Source of the DNA: Boothiomyces macroporosus
Lineage: Eukaryota > Chytridiomycota > Chytridiomycetes > Rhizophydiales > Terramycetaceae
Assembly (NCBI GenBank): GCA_027604185.1
Contig: JADGKB010000046.1
Location: forward strand, 1 to 64,000
Reading direction: 5' to 3'
DNA: 64,000 bases
Shown here one piece after another: positions 56,667 through 64,000 of the stretch. The number at the start of each line of letters is the position of its first letter. Within the stretch, counting starts at the first letter, position 1. The notes under the pieces are model-generated. The model was not told where the DNA came from and did not search any database. It worked only from the letters and a program-made list of their open reading frames with translations. The position numbers were made by a program, and so were the translations under genes.

Positions 56667-56864
56667 TTATTCCTTCTTTTCGTGGTACTTTTCTCTACAG
56701 TAAGAAATATCCAAGATAGAGTCGTCAATGCCACCAGAATATACACTGAGCGCTCCTACGATATCATCCCATGAAACCCAGCTCTTCCTTTTAAGAGTTG
56801 TTTCATCTTTAGACTCTAATGAATGAGTAGATTTATCAACTGGATTTACCTTTTTCGCAAACAT
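56667..56864 (-). CDS. Small protein of unknown paired family, member B
   Basis: 65 residues, starts MFAKKVNPVDKSTHS. The core WVSWDDIVGALSVYSGGID then SILDISYCRE is shared with member A at 53357-53599. Both are Lys/Ser-rich before the core and charged after it. The spacing from a tryptophan to the GID motif is the same. Possibly a short helical interaction module. Function unknown. Confidence 0.6.
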   Translation of the reverse strand: MFAKKVNPVDKSTHSLESKDETTLKRKSWVSWDDIVGALSVYSGGIDDSILDISYCREKYHEKKE

Positions 56865-56959
56865 GACTATGATGCTTACGTCGTTATTTTATGCAAAACC
56901 ACCTGATTATCATCATTCTAAATACGGTATATGAAAATGTTACGTCTGTGATTGCTGTT

Positions 56960-57046
56960 GCTTCTTTAGCTCAAATGGTAGAGCAGCCCTCACTTGAAAT
57001 TGAAATATCACTCGGGAAGGATGTTGGTTCAAATCCAGCAAGAAGC
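56960..57046 (+). tRNA. tRNA-like gene, anticodon arm irregular
   Basis: 87 nt. Perfect 7-bp acceptor stem (GCTTCTT with AAGAAGC), D stem GCTC/GAGC around AAATGGTA, T stem GTTGG/CCAGC around TTCAAAT (ideal B box GGTTCAAATCC), then a T-rich Pol III stop right after. The middle does not fold into a normal 5-bp anticodon stem. Reading CTTGAAA as the loop would give anticodon TGA (Ser) with a long variable arm, but only ~3 stem pairs form. An intron of ~15 nt in a class I tRNA is another reading, without a good T33. Could be a decayed tRNA. Confidence 0.55.
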
Positions 57047-57056
57047 ATTTTTTTCT

Positions 57057-57548
57057 TTATTGCAACTTTGATAATCTGTCTTTGGCAATCAAAATCATAT
57101 CTCTTAAACCAGTTTTCAACTCTTCATCTTTCGTATTGTGCATTCGCTGTTCGATTACTCCAACAATTTCTTGTCTACTTCTTCCATTCACAAACACTAC
57201 GAATTTGAATCCAAACTTGTCTTCGTATTGCTTGTTTAATATTGCTAGTCTTTCCAATACTTCTTTTGATACCTGGCTTCCTTGTTCTTTTTTCGATTGC
57301 TCTGATAGGGTTTGAGCAGGCGCTCCTATTCTAGGATGCGCATTAACGACGGCTATTTGGTCCTGCAAATTCATTTGTTTAATGAATTCATCAGATTTTT
57401 CAATTAATTGAATGTAAGATGAATACGGCTTGTGTTCGATCAGTTTCTTTTGAAGCGGAGGTGCGGTTTCAAAGAGCGTGTTGATTACATGGATGAAATC
57501 TGCTTCTGGTAGGCTCTTTAATTGATCGATTGTTGGCAGTTTTTGCAT
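57057..57548 (-). CDS. OHCU decarboxylase (uric acid degradation)
   Basis: 163 residues, intronless, normal family length. It carries VNAHPRIGAPA and the C-terminal KFGFKFVVFVNGRSRQEIVGVIEQRM, the two signatures of 2-oxo-4-hydroxy-4-carboxy-5-ureidoimidazoline decarboxylase, which makes S-allantoin in the last step of urate oxidation. The His of AHPR is the catalytic residue and Arg of GRSRQEI is part of the substrate pocket. No peroxisomal PTS1 at the C-terminus (ends SKLQ), so probably cytosolic. Its stop lies ten bases from the tRNA-like gene. Confidence 0.88.
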   Translation of the reverse strand: MQKLPTIDQLKSLPEADFIHVINTLFETAPPLQKKLIEHKPYSSYIQLIEKSDEFIKQMNLQDQIAVVNAHPRIGAPAQTLSEQSKKEQGSQVSKEVLERLAILNKQYEDKFGFKFVVFVNGRSRQEIVGVIEQRMHNTKDEELKTGLRDMILIAKDRLSKLQ

Positions 57549-57704
57549 TTGAAAATTTCAAAATTAAAATCAGAGTTGACACAAGATACCAAAACATTTG
57601 ATTTGTAACAAGCTATCCCTGAATACCAAAATATTTGTAAATACAATTACCAGCCACTTATGGTCAACATACTCGCATTCGAGCTGCTCTAAGTTGGATT
57701 TTTC

Positions 57705-57929
57705 ATGACCAACAAATACGAATCTCAAGCAGTCACCGATTACCCATGCAAGAAATACGCTTGTGCAATTCAAGCTTGTATATACAGAAACAGTTACAAT
57801 CAAGATAAATGTCAAGAGTACGTTTTAAAATTTGAAGAATGCTGCATGCAAATAGATAGGGAATTGCCTAATGCCAGTTATGGGTGTCTGGGAGTGTGGA
57901 AGAAACTAGATAAAAAATCAGAGAAATAA
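57705..57929 (+). CDS. CMC4: CMC4-like twin-Cx9C protein
   Basis: 74 residues, intronless. The pattern YPCKKYACAIQACIYRN...KCQEYVLKFEECC matches CMC4/p8MTCP1 (PCQKEACAIQDCL...KC...ECC). Twin-Cx9C proteins are imported into the mitochondrial intermembrane space by the Mia40 disulfide relay and many help cytochrome oxidase assembly. Divergent from OHCU decarboxylase, 156 bp apart. Extra Cys in the last third (YGCLGVW) is in keeping with CMC4. Confidence 0.85.
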   Translation: MTNKYESQAVTDYPCKKYACAIQACIYRNSYNQDKCQEYVLKFEECCMQIDRELPNASYGCLGVWKKLDKKSEK

Positions 57930-57936
57930 ACTATAT

Positions 57937-58431
57937 TTATCCAAGGGTTTGTCCAAAGCCAATGTCTATTGATGGAAAGTAAGTACGAGAAACCAAGCTG
58001 TCTTGTGCTGATATTGATTCAAGAATCTCTCCACAAGTGCCACGGAATTCCAGAGTCTCTGTCAGATTCAAGTTGCGATGCTTTGCATCTTCATAGAGCA
58101 CATCTACCAAAGTAGTGGTAGAAGAGCCAGGATAGACTTCCATGATACACGATGGATTAATTGCATATGTCCCCAACCTAACAAAATGCGGGACAAATTG
58201 CCGAATGTAATCAACGTACTTTATCGTTGGGGGTAATTCAAGTTCTATTTCTTTCCGTTGACTGCTTCTAGCCAGTAGTACTTTGGTTTTATTTGTATCC
58301 ATGTTTATCTTGATATAGGTTACATTCGCAATATTGACAAAGTAAAATCTTTTGTTGATTGCTTTTGGAGAGTAAAACGGAATCATTGTTACTGGAGAAT
58401 AAGCGGGTGGAGATACAGCCAATTCTTGCAT
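57937..58431 (-). CDS. Unknown tandem family (DIGFGQ-end), member 2
   Basis: 164 residues from MQELAVSPPAYSPVTMIPFYSP; an upstream in-frame Met would add 12 unlike residues. Family blocks are KRFYFVNIANVTYIK, RSSQRKEIELELPPTI, YIRQFVPHFVRLG, YAINPSCIMEVYPG, TTTLVDVLYED and PSIDIGFGQTL. The start chosen gives exactly the same length as members 3 and 4, which supports it. No targeting signal. Ends seven bases from CMC4 (convergent). Confidence 0.78.
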   Translation of the reverse strand: MQELAVSPPAYSPVTMIPFYSPKAINKRFYFVNIANVTYIKINMDTNKTKVLLARSSQRKEIELELPPTIKYVDYIRQFVPHFVRLGTYAINPSCIMEVYPGSSTTTLVDVLYEDAKHRNLNLTETLEFRGTCGEILESISAQDSLVSRTYFPSIDIGFGQTLG

Positions 58432-58488
58432 TTGAAGCAAAAAAAGACTGGGTAGATGTAAAACCATAGCGAATCATTCAGCAATATT

Positions 58489-58983
58489 TTATTGGTTTAA
58501 TCTTTGTCCAAACCCAATATCAACATTACCAAACTGAGATGAAGTAACTGCATGAGAATGAAAACATATTTGAGCAAGTAGCTTTGAACAGCTCTCTTGA
58601 AATTCCAAAGTCACACTTTCAGAAGAATACTCTCCCCTTCCTGAAATTTCACAAACCATATCAACTTTGGTAGAAGTAGCAGTACCAGGATAAACTTCAA
58701 GTATATTAGCGGGATTCAGTGCTACATTTCCCACCCGAATAAAATGAGGCAAGAACTTTGAAGTGTATTCGTCAAAGGTAATTCCAGGTGGAATAGAGAG
58801 CGAAATTATTTTTCTTTGACTGTGTTTAGCCAATTGCACCATAATAGTTGAGCGAATGAATCGGATGTAAGAAATGTTGGAGATGTTTACAAAGTAGAAC
58901 CGCTTTGAGTTTGAGGATGGAGCGTAGAATGGAGCAAAAGTGACCGGAGTGTAAGATGGAGGTAAGAGTTCTTGATTAACCAT
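58489..58983 (-). CDS. Unknown tandem family (DIGFGQ-end), member 3
   Basis: 164 residues from MVNQELLPPSYTPVTFAPFYAP. Blocks are KRFYFVNISNISYIRF, KHSQRKIISLSIPPGITFDEY, FLPHFIRVG, ALNPANILEVYPGT, TKVDMVCE and NVDIGFGQRL. A 24-residue upstream extension in frame (with a CVWC pair) is not shared by the other members, so I leave it out. Closest to member 2, from which it is separated by 57 bp in the same orientation. Confidence 0.78.
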   Translation of the reverse strand: MVNQELLPPSYTPVTFAPFYAPSSNSKRFYFVNISNISYIRFIRSTIMVQLAKHSQRKIISLSIPPGITFDEYTSKFLPHFIRVGNVALNPANILEVYPGTATSTKVDMVCEISGRGEYSSESVTLEFQESCSKLLAQICFHSHAVTSSQFGNVDIGFGQRLNQ

Positions 58984-59159
58984 TTGGCAAGTTTTTTGAT
59001 GCACAGTTTCATCAAGTGGAGGCGTCTGATTTTGACACCAAACGCAAAATGCCAATTACAAAAGACATCAGTCTATCATTAAATTGATAAACTGACCATT
59101 AATCAGTGATATTGTGCAAATTGAGTTGGAAAGTATATTGAGAGATTAGTTGGTTTTTA

Positions 59160-59674
59160 TTATTGGTTGATTTTCTGTCCATACCCAATGTCTACATTAG
59201 CCAATTCCATCGCTGCAACATCTTTGCTTCTTTTATCAATTCTTTCCAATAAGGTAGCGCAGGTAACATTAAACCATAATGAGGTAGTATTCCCCGAGTT
59301 TTCATTTAGATGTTCTTGGAGTAGATCAATAGTGCATCCCGTACTCCCTGATGGATATATTGTCAATATATTCGTTGGGTTGATTGCGTAGTCATCAATC
59401 AGTATAAAATGAGGAAGGTATTTAAAAACATATTCTTCCAAGGTCAATTCAGGCAGGATTCCTACTTTTACTCTTGACCAATATGCCATCGCATTGCAGA
59501 AATTAACTGTGGGTATTTTACACCATGAGAATTTATCTAGTTTGATAAAAGAGATTGCAGATATTTTTACAAATTCTAGGTCAAAAGGAAATTACGGATT
59601 TTTTTGGATTTGATTTCTTGTACTGGTACATACTTGGCTGGAAAGTAACTTGGAGGCTCGATATCTGTGGTCAT
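59160..59674 (-). CDS. Unknown tandem family (DIGFGQ-end), member 4
   Basis: 164 residues in two exons; a 20-nt intron at 59576-59595. The first exon starts MTTDIEPPSYFPAKYVP; the second reads QFVKISAISFIKLDKFSW, then LPELTLEEYVFKYLPHFILID, YAINPTNILTIYPSG, CTIDLL and NVDIGYGQKI. The SQRK block of the other members is lost. Length equals members 2 and 3 exactly, which confirms the intron. Only this member has an intron. Confidence 0.75.
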
Positions 59675-59919
59675 TAGGCTATTTTCATTTTGCTCCCATT
59701 TTATAGAATAGTGATCAAGCCACACCGTGCTAAACACTGCCATCAATAATTATGCTTAGTATTGGCTGTGAGTTGACGATTGACAGTGTATTGGTTGCTT
59801 TTTAATATTCCGTTTTCATACGGTAGCAATACCTTTATTATAATAGCACGTCCGAATTACTATATCCTCACAATTCAACGCACTTCAAGAGTTTGTTTTG
59901 CCAATTTTTAACTTTCGCG

Positions 59920-60690
59920 ATGCAATCAGCAGACAACTCGAATCTGTACGATCAACCAATTGATCAGAGACCGGCGAAATTAATAAACATCCTGACGCAT
60001 TTCGCAGAATCCGCATTTGTATCAACGATAAAACTCTCCAATCAACCAAAGGAATTTATAGCTTATCAACAGAACCACGATTTCCAGTCATTTCTGGCAA
60101 TATTATTACATGATATATCCCAAGTGAAAACAAAGTACAAATTCAAGCGAGAATCTATGGTGGATTATTTATTGTCGTTTCTGGTTGTCAACAACAGTAC
60201 ATCTGAAATTGTACAGAGAAAGGAAAAAGAGCTGAGAGAAAAGATATTGCAGACACTGGATTCGCTAGAAGGACATATCAATGAATACATGTCTCTGAGA
60301 TCGACATTTGGCCTGGAAGAAGATCCAGCTGTAGTTGAAAACTGTAAACCTGCAACACCAGATTATGTCGCTCAAAGGTCTGTAGTTCCACCTTTAAATC
60401 TAACGACGACTGTTGATGCAAAACCGCCAATTCCTCCTCCTCCACCACCTCCTACAAGTACAAAAACCAACCAGCCAGTCAAATCAAAGCCAAGATTGCC
60501 TAAAAAGATTATCAACAATAACTTTGCCAATGAAATCTGCAATCAACGCCAGCATCTTAAACGTGTAGATCGAACTGTTTCTGGAGGGCCAATGGAAAAA
60601 CATACACTTCCCCAAATAGTTACCTTTACAGACTATGCTTACCTAGAACTGCAAAAGAAATTCAGACACAACCGCGATAACGAAGAATAA
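59920..60690 (+). CDS. WH2-domain actin-binding protein
   Basis: 256 residues, intronless, starting MQSADNSNLYDQ; an earlier in-frame Met adds nine unlike residues. Helical N-terminal half, then a polyproline stretch (IPPPPPPPTS) suited to profilin or SH3 binding, then FANEICNQRQHLKRVD, a WH2 motif (hydrophobic pair, then LKxV) that binds monomeric actin. Polyproline followed by WH2 is the layout of verprolin, WASP and other assembly factors, though no acidic Arp2/3-binding tail is present. Exact orthology unclear. Confidence 0.65.
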   Translation: MQSADNSNLYDQPIDQRPAKLINILTHFAESAFVSTIKLSNQPKEFIAYQQNHDFQSFLAILLHDISQVKTKYKFKRESMVDYLLSFLVVNNSTSEIVQRKEKELREKILQTLDSLEGHINEYMSLRSTFGLEEDPAVVENCKPATPDYVAQRSVVPPLNLTTTVDAKPPIPPPPPPPTSTKTNQPVKSKPRLPKKIINNNFANEICNQRQHLKRVDRTVSGGPMEKHTLPQIVTFTDYAYLELQKKFRHNRDNEE

Positions 60691-60768
60691 TTCCTTAATA
60701 TATCCCTATTTTATTAAGTACGTTAAAGATGATGAATAGCAAGCCAGTAGCTAAACTGGATAGCAGAT

Positions 60769-61528
60769 TCACCTACAATTAATCATTTGTACCATTTCGT
60801 TGCTAAAGAGTGGGTATCCAGATATTAGCGTTCCTCCTTTCTTTACAATCTTCCTCAGCTTTGAATCATAATACGTTGCTTGCACGGTAGCACCCATCAA
60901 ACTGTCAATTAAGCTGCCTCCAAAGCCACCAATTGAGCCCAACAAGATACATTCGATAATGGTAAATTTGTAGACTGTAAAGAAATGTTGCACTACAAAA
61001 TAAGCTATTCCTATCAGGAACCCGCCCAACACACTAGCGACTAATCCGCCAACACTCACACCTCCATTAGTACCTGGTGGCACTACTTTCCCTGTAGTAA
61101 TTAACCTTGGAGTAGAAGATAAAACAGAACCTAGCTCACTAGCCCAAGTATCCCCGCAACAACATGCTAGCACTCCTATGCAAAACAAACTGCATTGATG
61201 CTGATATCCAAAAAAGAATGAAACGAACGAACAAACAACAATCCAAACCGAGTTGCACAGCACTTGAACGTGATCCCTAGACGCAGTAAACTCTTCTTGC
61301 TTCAATTTCAATTGCTTATTATAATGCGTGAGTTTGGAAGACGACAAGTAAAACACAATCAACAAGATTCCATAAGCAGGTTCAAGCGAGAAAATACTAA
61401 ACCCAACAGCAAAGGCAGCAGCCGCTCCTGACTGAGTCAAACTACATTAGCGGCGAATACTTTTTCTTTAATCCATGTACAGCGAGCAAGGTTGACAATA
61501 AAAACGCTACTGTTATCCGGCCAAGCAT
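60769..61528 (-). CDS. TMEM19/DUF92-family membrane protein
   Basis: 246 residues; one 19-nt intron at 61442-61460. Starts MLGRITVAFLLSTLLAVHGLKKN then LTQSGAAAAFAVGFSIFS. About six TM helices with the family motifs CCGDTWASELG, RLITTGKVVPPGTNGGVSVGG and GGFGGSLIDSLMGATVQATY. DUF92 proteins include TMEM19 and the plant phytyl-phosphate kinase VTE6, suggesting an isoprenoid or lipid phosphate kinase in the ER (family knowledge; substrate in fungi not known). Divergent from the PMT gene with only 26 bp between the start codons, so their promoters overlap each other's 5' ends. Confidence 0.85.
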
Positions 61529-61554
61529 TTTTCTGAAAAGCAAACAATCGCGAA

Positions 61555-63883
61555 ATGGAACTAAAGAAAAAAGAACGATCAAATTCAGTGTCGTTTTTGC
61601 CTACTTCGCAAGAGGAAGAACTGTCGCCCTTTACAGAGAAGCAGGTATTTTTATATTTACCAGACATTTTACGCTTATACAGTTCATGGGCCACAACAAG
61701 TGAATATGCTTGTTGCCCTTGGATTATTGATTGTGGCACTTGTAGTTCGTTGTTTTATGCTTTCAAACCCACCGGAAATTGTGTTTGACGAGGTTCACTT
61801 TGGAGGGTTTGCTTCTAGATATATCAAAGGGGAATTCTTTTTTGATGTTCACCCACCAGTAATATAGATTAATATTAGCTGGGAAAATTGTTGGTTGCAT
61901 TTAGCGGTGTTTTTGTTGGATACAATGGTTCATTTTCATTCAAGGAAATCGGGATGGATTATACAGAGCATCATGTTCCCTATGTTGCTATGCGGATGTT
62001 ACCTGCTATCATGGGTGCTCTATTGGCGCCGATTGCTTATGCCACAATGAGAAACTTTGGGTATTCTTCACCTGCCGCGATTTTGACTGGTCTTGTTGTT
62101 ACGTTTGAAAACGCACTTGCGTGTCAGTCAAGGCTAATATTGCTCGATTCATACTTGATATTCTTTACCGGATTAACAGCGCTTATGTGGTCAGAATTCT
62201 TGCGTTTCAAATACGAGTAGATTCAAGTTAATCTAGGCCATTTTCTGTAAATTGGTGGAGGACACTTACTTTTGTAGGAATAAGTTTAGGGCTGACGGCA
62301 AGTGTAAAGTGGGTAGGGCTATTTACGATTACATTGATTGGCATTGCTACTATTCATCAACTGTGGACAATTATCACAGATAGCTCCATTCCATTGAAAA
62401 CATTTTACCGTCACTTTTATGCAAGAGCCATTTCATTGATTATTGTACCAATATTGGTGTACATGTTCTTTTTCCAAGTTCATTTCGCTTTGTTAACCAA
62501 TACTGGACCTGGCAATTCATTCATGGGTCCAGATTTCCAAAGCACACTCGTTGGCAGTACTGTAACAAAAGAGTCTTTTAAAGATATTGCCTATGGATCC
62601 AAGATTGTTATTCGCCATGAAGACTCCAAAGGGGGCTATTTGCACTCTCATACTGCAGCTTATCCAGGAGGATCCAAGCAACAGCAAATCACTTGCTATC
62701 CACACAGAGACCCAAACAGTTACTTTTTAGTTGAATATCCTGTTGTCTATGAAAACAACACCTCAGTTCGTCAACCAATTGAAGGATTCAAAAAGATAAA
62801 GAACCATGACAGAATCAGACTTCGACATATCGAAACCCAAAGAAATCTTCATTCGCACAACGTCAGGTACACTTGTATTAATCTAAAGACCTGTTTTCAA
62901 CGATGACAAAGATGTCAACGAAGTTTCTTGCTATGGATCAGATGCGGTTATTGGAGATGCAAATGATACTTGGGAAATCATCACCGATGATGATAGCGAA
63001 GAAATTGAAGCAATGAATTCCAAGATTAAATTGAGACATGTAAACACAGGTTGCTTTTTATCCTCCAGGACAAAAAAACTCCCTGAATGGGGTAAACATA
63101 TTTTAACCAAGCTTTCGGCCAACAAGAAGTGACTTGCTCTTCAAAAACTATTCATGATTTAACTATTTGGAGAATTGAGTATTCTGAACATCCAGAGCAA
63201 CCAGAAGGTTCAGCAAAGACAAGATACAAGCCACCAAGCTTCCTTCGCAACTTTATTGAATTGCACAAAGCCATGTGGAACTCTAATAAGGGCTTGACAA
63301 GCTCTCATCCATACGAATCTCGTCCATGTAACCTAGCACTTAACAATAGTGGATTGGCCATTCATGAATAGAGGTATTAGTTTCTGGAGAGCCAAGCCGG
63401 ATGAATATGGCATTTACCTCATTGGAAACCCAGTTTCTTGGTGGTCTGGTACTGTTGCTGTATTCCTGTATGGGTTATATGAACTAGTCAAGCTTTTACT
63501 TGAAAAACGCCAAAACATGATTCAAACAAGCAGCTATTTCAAAGATATGATGTCTGGATTGTGGTTCTTTGCAGTTGGTTGGTTCATCCACTTGTTCCCA
63601 TTCATTTTGATGAAAAGACAGGTAAGTTTAGTTAATGTAGTTATTTTTACATCATTATTTGCCGTCGCTCTATTTTTCATTGTTGGCACTGGGAGCGATG
63701 TTTGACATTGCTACCTTTAAATTAAAGAAAGGCCAGTGGGCTGTAGCAGCAGTGTTTTTGCTCATTGTCGTTCGAACTTATATCCAATTCGCCCCACTCA
63801 CATATGGGTACAAACAAAGTCATGCTGCATGCAAAAGTCTAAAGTGGAGAAGTAAATGGGATTTCTGGTGTGGATCGGAATAA
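61555..63883 (+). CDS. PMT4: Protein O-mannosyltransferase, PMT4-like
   Basis: 728 residues; seven introns: 61645-61663, 61859-61878, 62217-62236, 62867-62888, 63092-63111, 63328-63349 and 63622-63640 (19-22 nt), the most in the window. ER multispanning GT39 enzyme that uses dolichol-phosphate mannose to start O-mannosylation of secretory proteins. Motifs are FDEVHFGGFASRYIKGEFF, the catalytic Asp-Glu loop, DVHPPLGKLL, three lumenal MIR repeats (for example YLHSHTAAYPGGSKQQQITC and LHSHNVR) and the C-terminal LFLHHYLPSLYF and KWDFWC. GGF and IKGEFF in the first loop favour the PMT4 branch, which acts on membrane-anchored substrates. Confidence 0.92.
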
Positions 63884-63974
63884 AGTAATTTAAAAATTAT
63901 AAAGACAGCAAGGTTTATTGTTTAAGATATAGAAGAGGTTAGAAGATATAAGATAGAAGAAGGACTGCTGAGAA

Positions 63975-64000
63975 TTATTGTTGGCCAAAGCTAAATCCAC
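63975..64000 (-). CDS. Possible member 5 of the DIGFGQ family, cut by edge
   Basis: The last 26 bases on the minus strand read G-F-S-F-G-Q-Q then TAA, similar to the DIGFGQ-ends of the four family members at 55.9-59.7 kb. Only eight codons are visible, so this is a guess resting on a short match. Confidence 0.25.

Noticed and set aside
1..64000. CRISPR arrays, operons, riboswitches, insertion sequences
   Set aside because: The window is eukaryotic nuclear DNA; no direct-repeat/spacer array or bacterial element is visible. Velvet hairpins are not terminators, since they lie far from gene ends.

Overview
The window is nuclear DNA of a fungus: AT-rich, gene-dense and using the standard genetic code (TAA, TAG and TGA all end genes). 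The fungal assignment rests on a Zn(II)2Cys6 transcription factor, velvet-domain proteins, a protein O-mannosyltransferase, an RSC/SWI-SNF ATPase, a Ste20-type kinase and an Nta1-type amidase. I cannot name the species. The most striking property is the introns. About 72 introns can be placed because they restore family-conserved reading frames, and all are 19 to 24 nt long. They start mostly GTA and end in a TAAT/TAAC-like branch motif a few bases before YAG. Every multi-exon gene whose start is resolved comes out as an exact multiple of three after these introns are removed. Readers who scan only for open frames will see most genes here as broken.

Layout. 0-5 kb: edge-truncated DUF6729-like gene (transposon-associated type), a decayed class V aminotransferase, a C2H2 zinc-finger gene and a tandem pair of short-chain dehydrogenases. 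5-10 kb: an mRNA-capping-enzyme-like gene that has lost its catalytic residues, and a mitochondrial PPR gene. 10-16.3 kb: four tandem minimal velvet genes separated by long AT-rich spacers with hairpins. 16.3-24.4 kb: five tandem Cys-rich (PAN/apple-like) single-pass membrane protein genes, all on the minus strand. 24.9-38 kb: sugar-lactone oxidase-like gene, full-length ABCB transporter, DUSP23-like phosphatase, F-box/LRR-like gene, Nta1 amidase, a 7TM receptor-like gene and two tandem glutathione peroxidases. 38.7-41.1 kb: two tandem NPC2/ML lipid-transfer genes and an ankyrin-like repeat gene.

41.6-53 kb: Sth1/Snf2 ATPase, TCAIM-like protein, TMX-like thioredoxin-fold membrane protein, Ste20/germinal-centre kinase with CNH domain, and mitochondrial ribosomal protein uL5. 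53.3-59.7 kb: a Zn2Cys6 factor, two small paralogous proteins, an unknown ~164-residue family present in four copies (perhaps a fifth at the right edge), a tRNA-like gene, OHCU decarboxylase and CMC4. 59.9-64 kb: WH2 actin-binding protein, TMEM19/DUF92 membrane protein and a PMT4-like mannosyltransferase.

The genes do not form one pathway. The organising theme is local tandem duplication (SDR x2, velvet x4, PAN-like x5, GPx x2, NPC2 x2, unknown family x4) among single-copy housekeeping genes.
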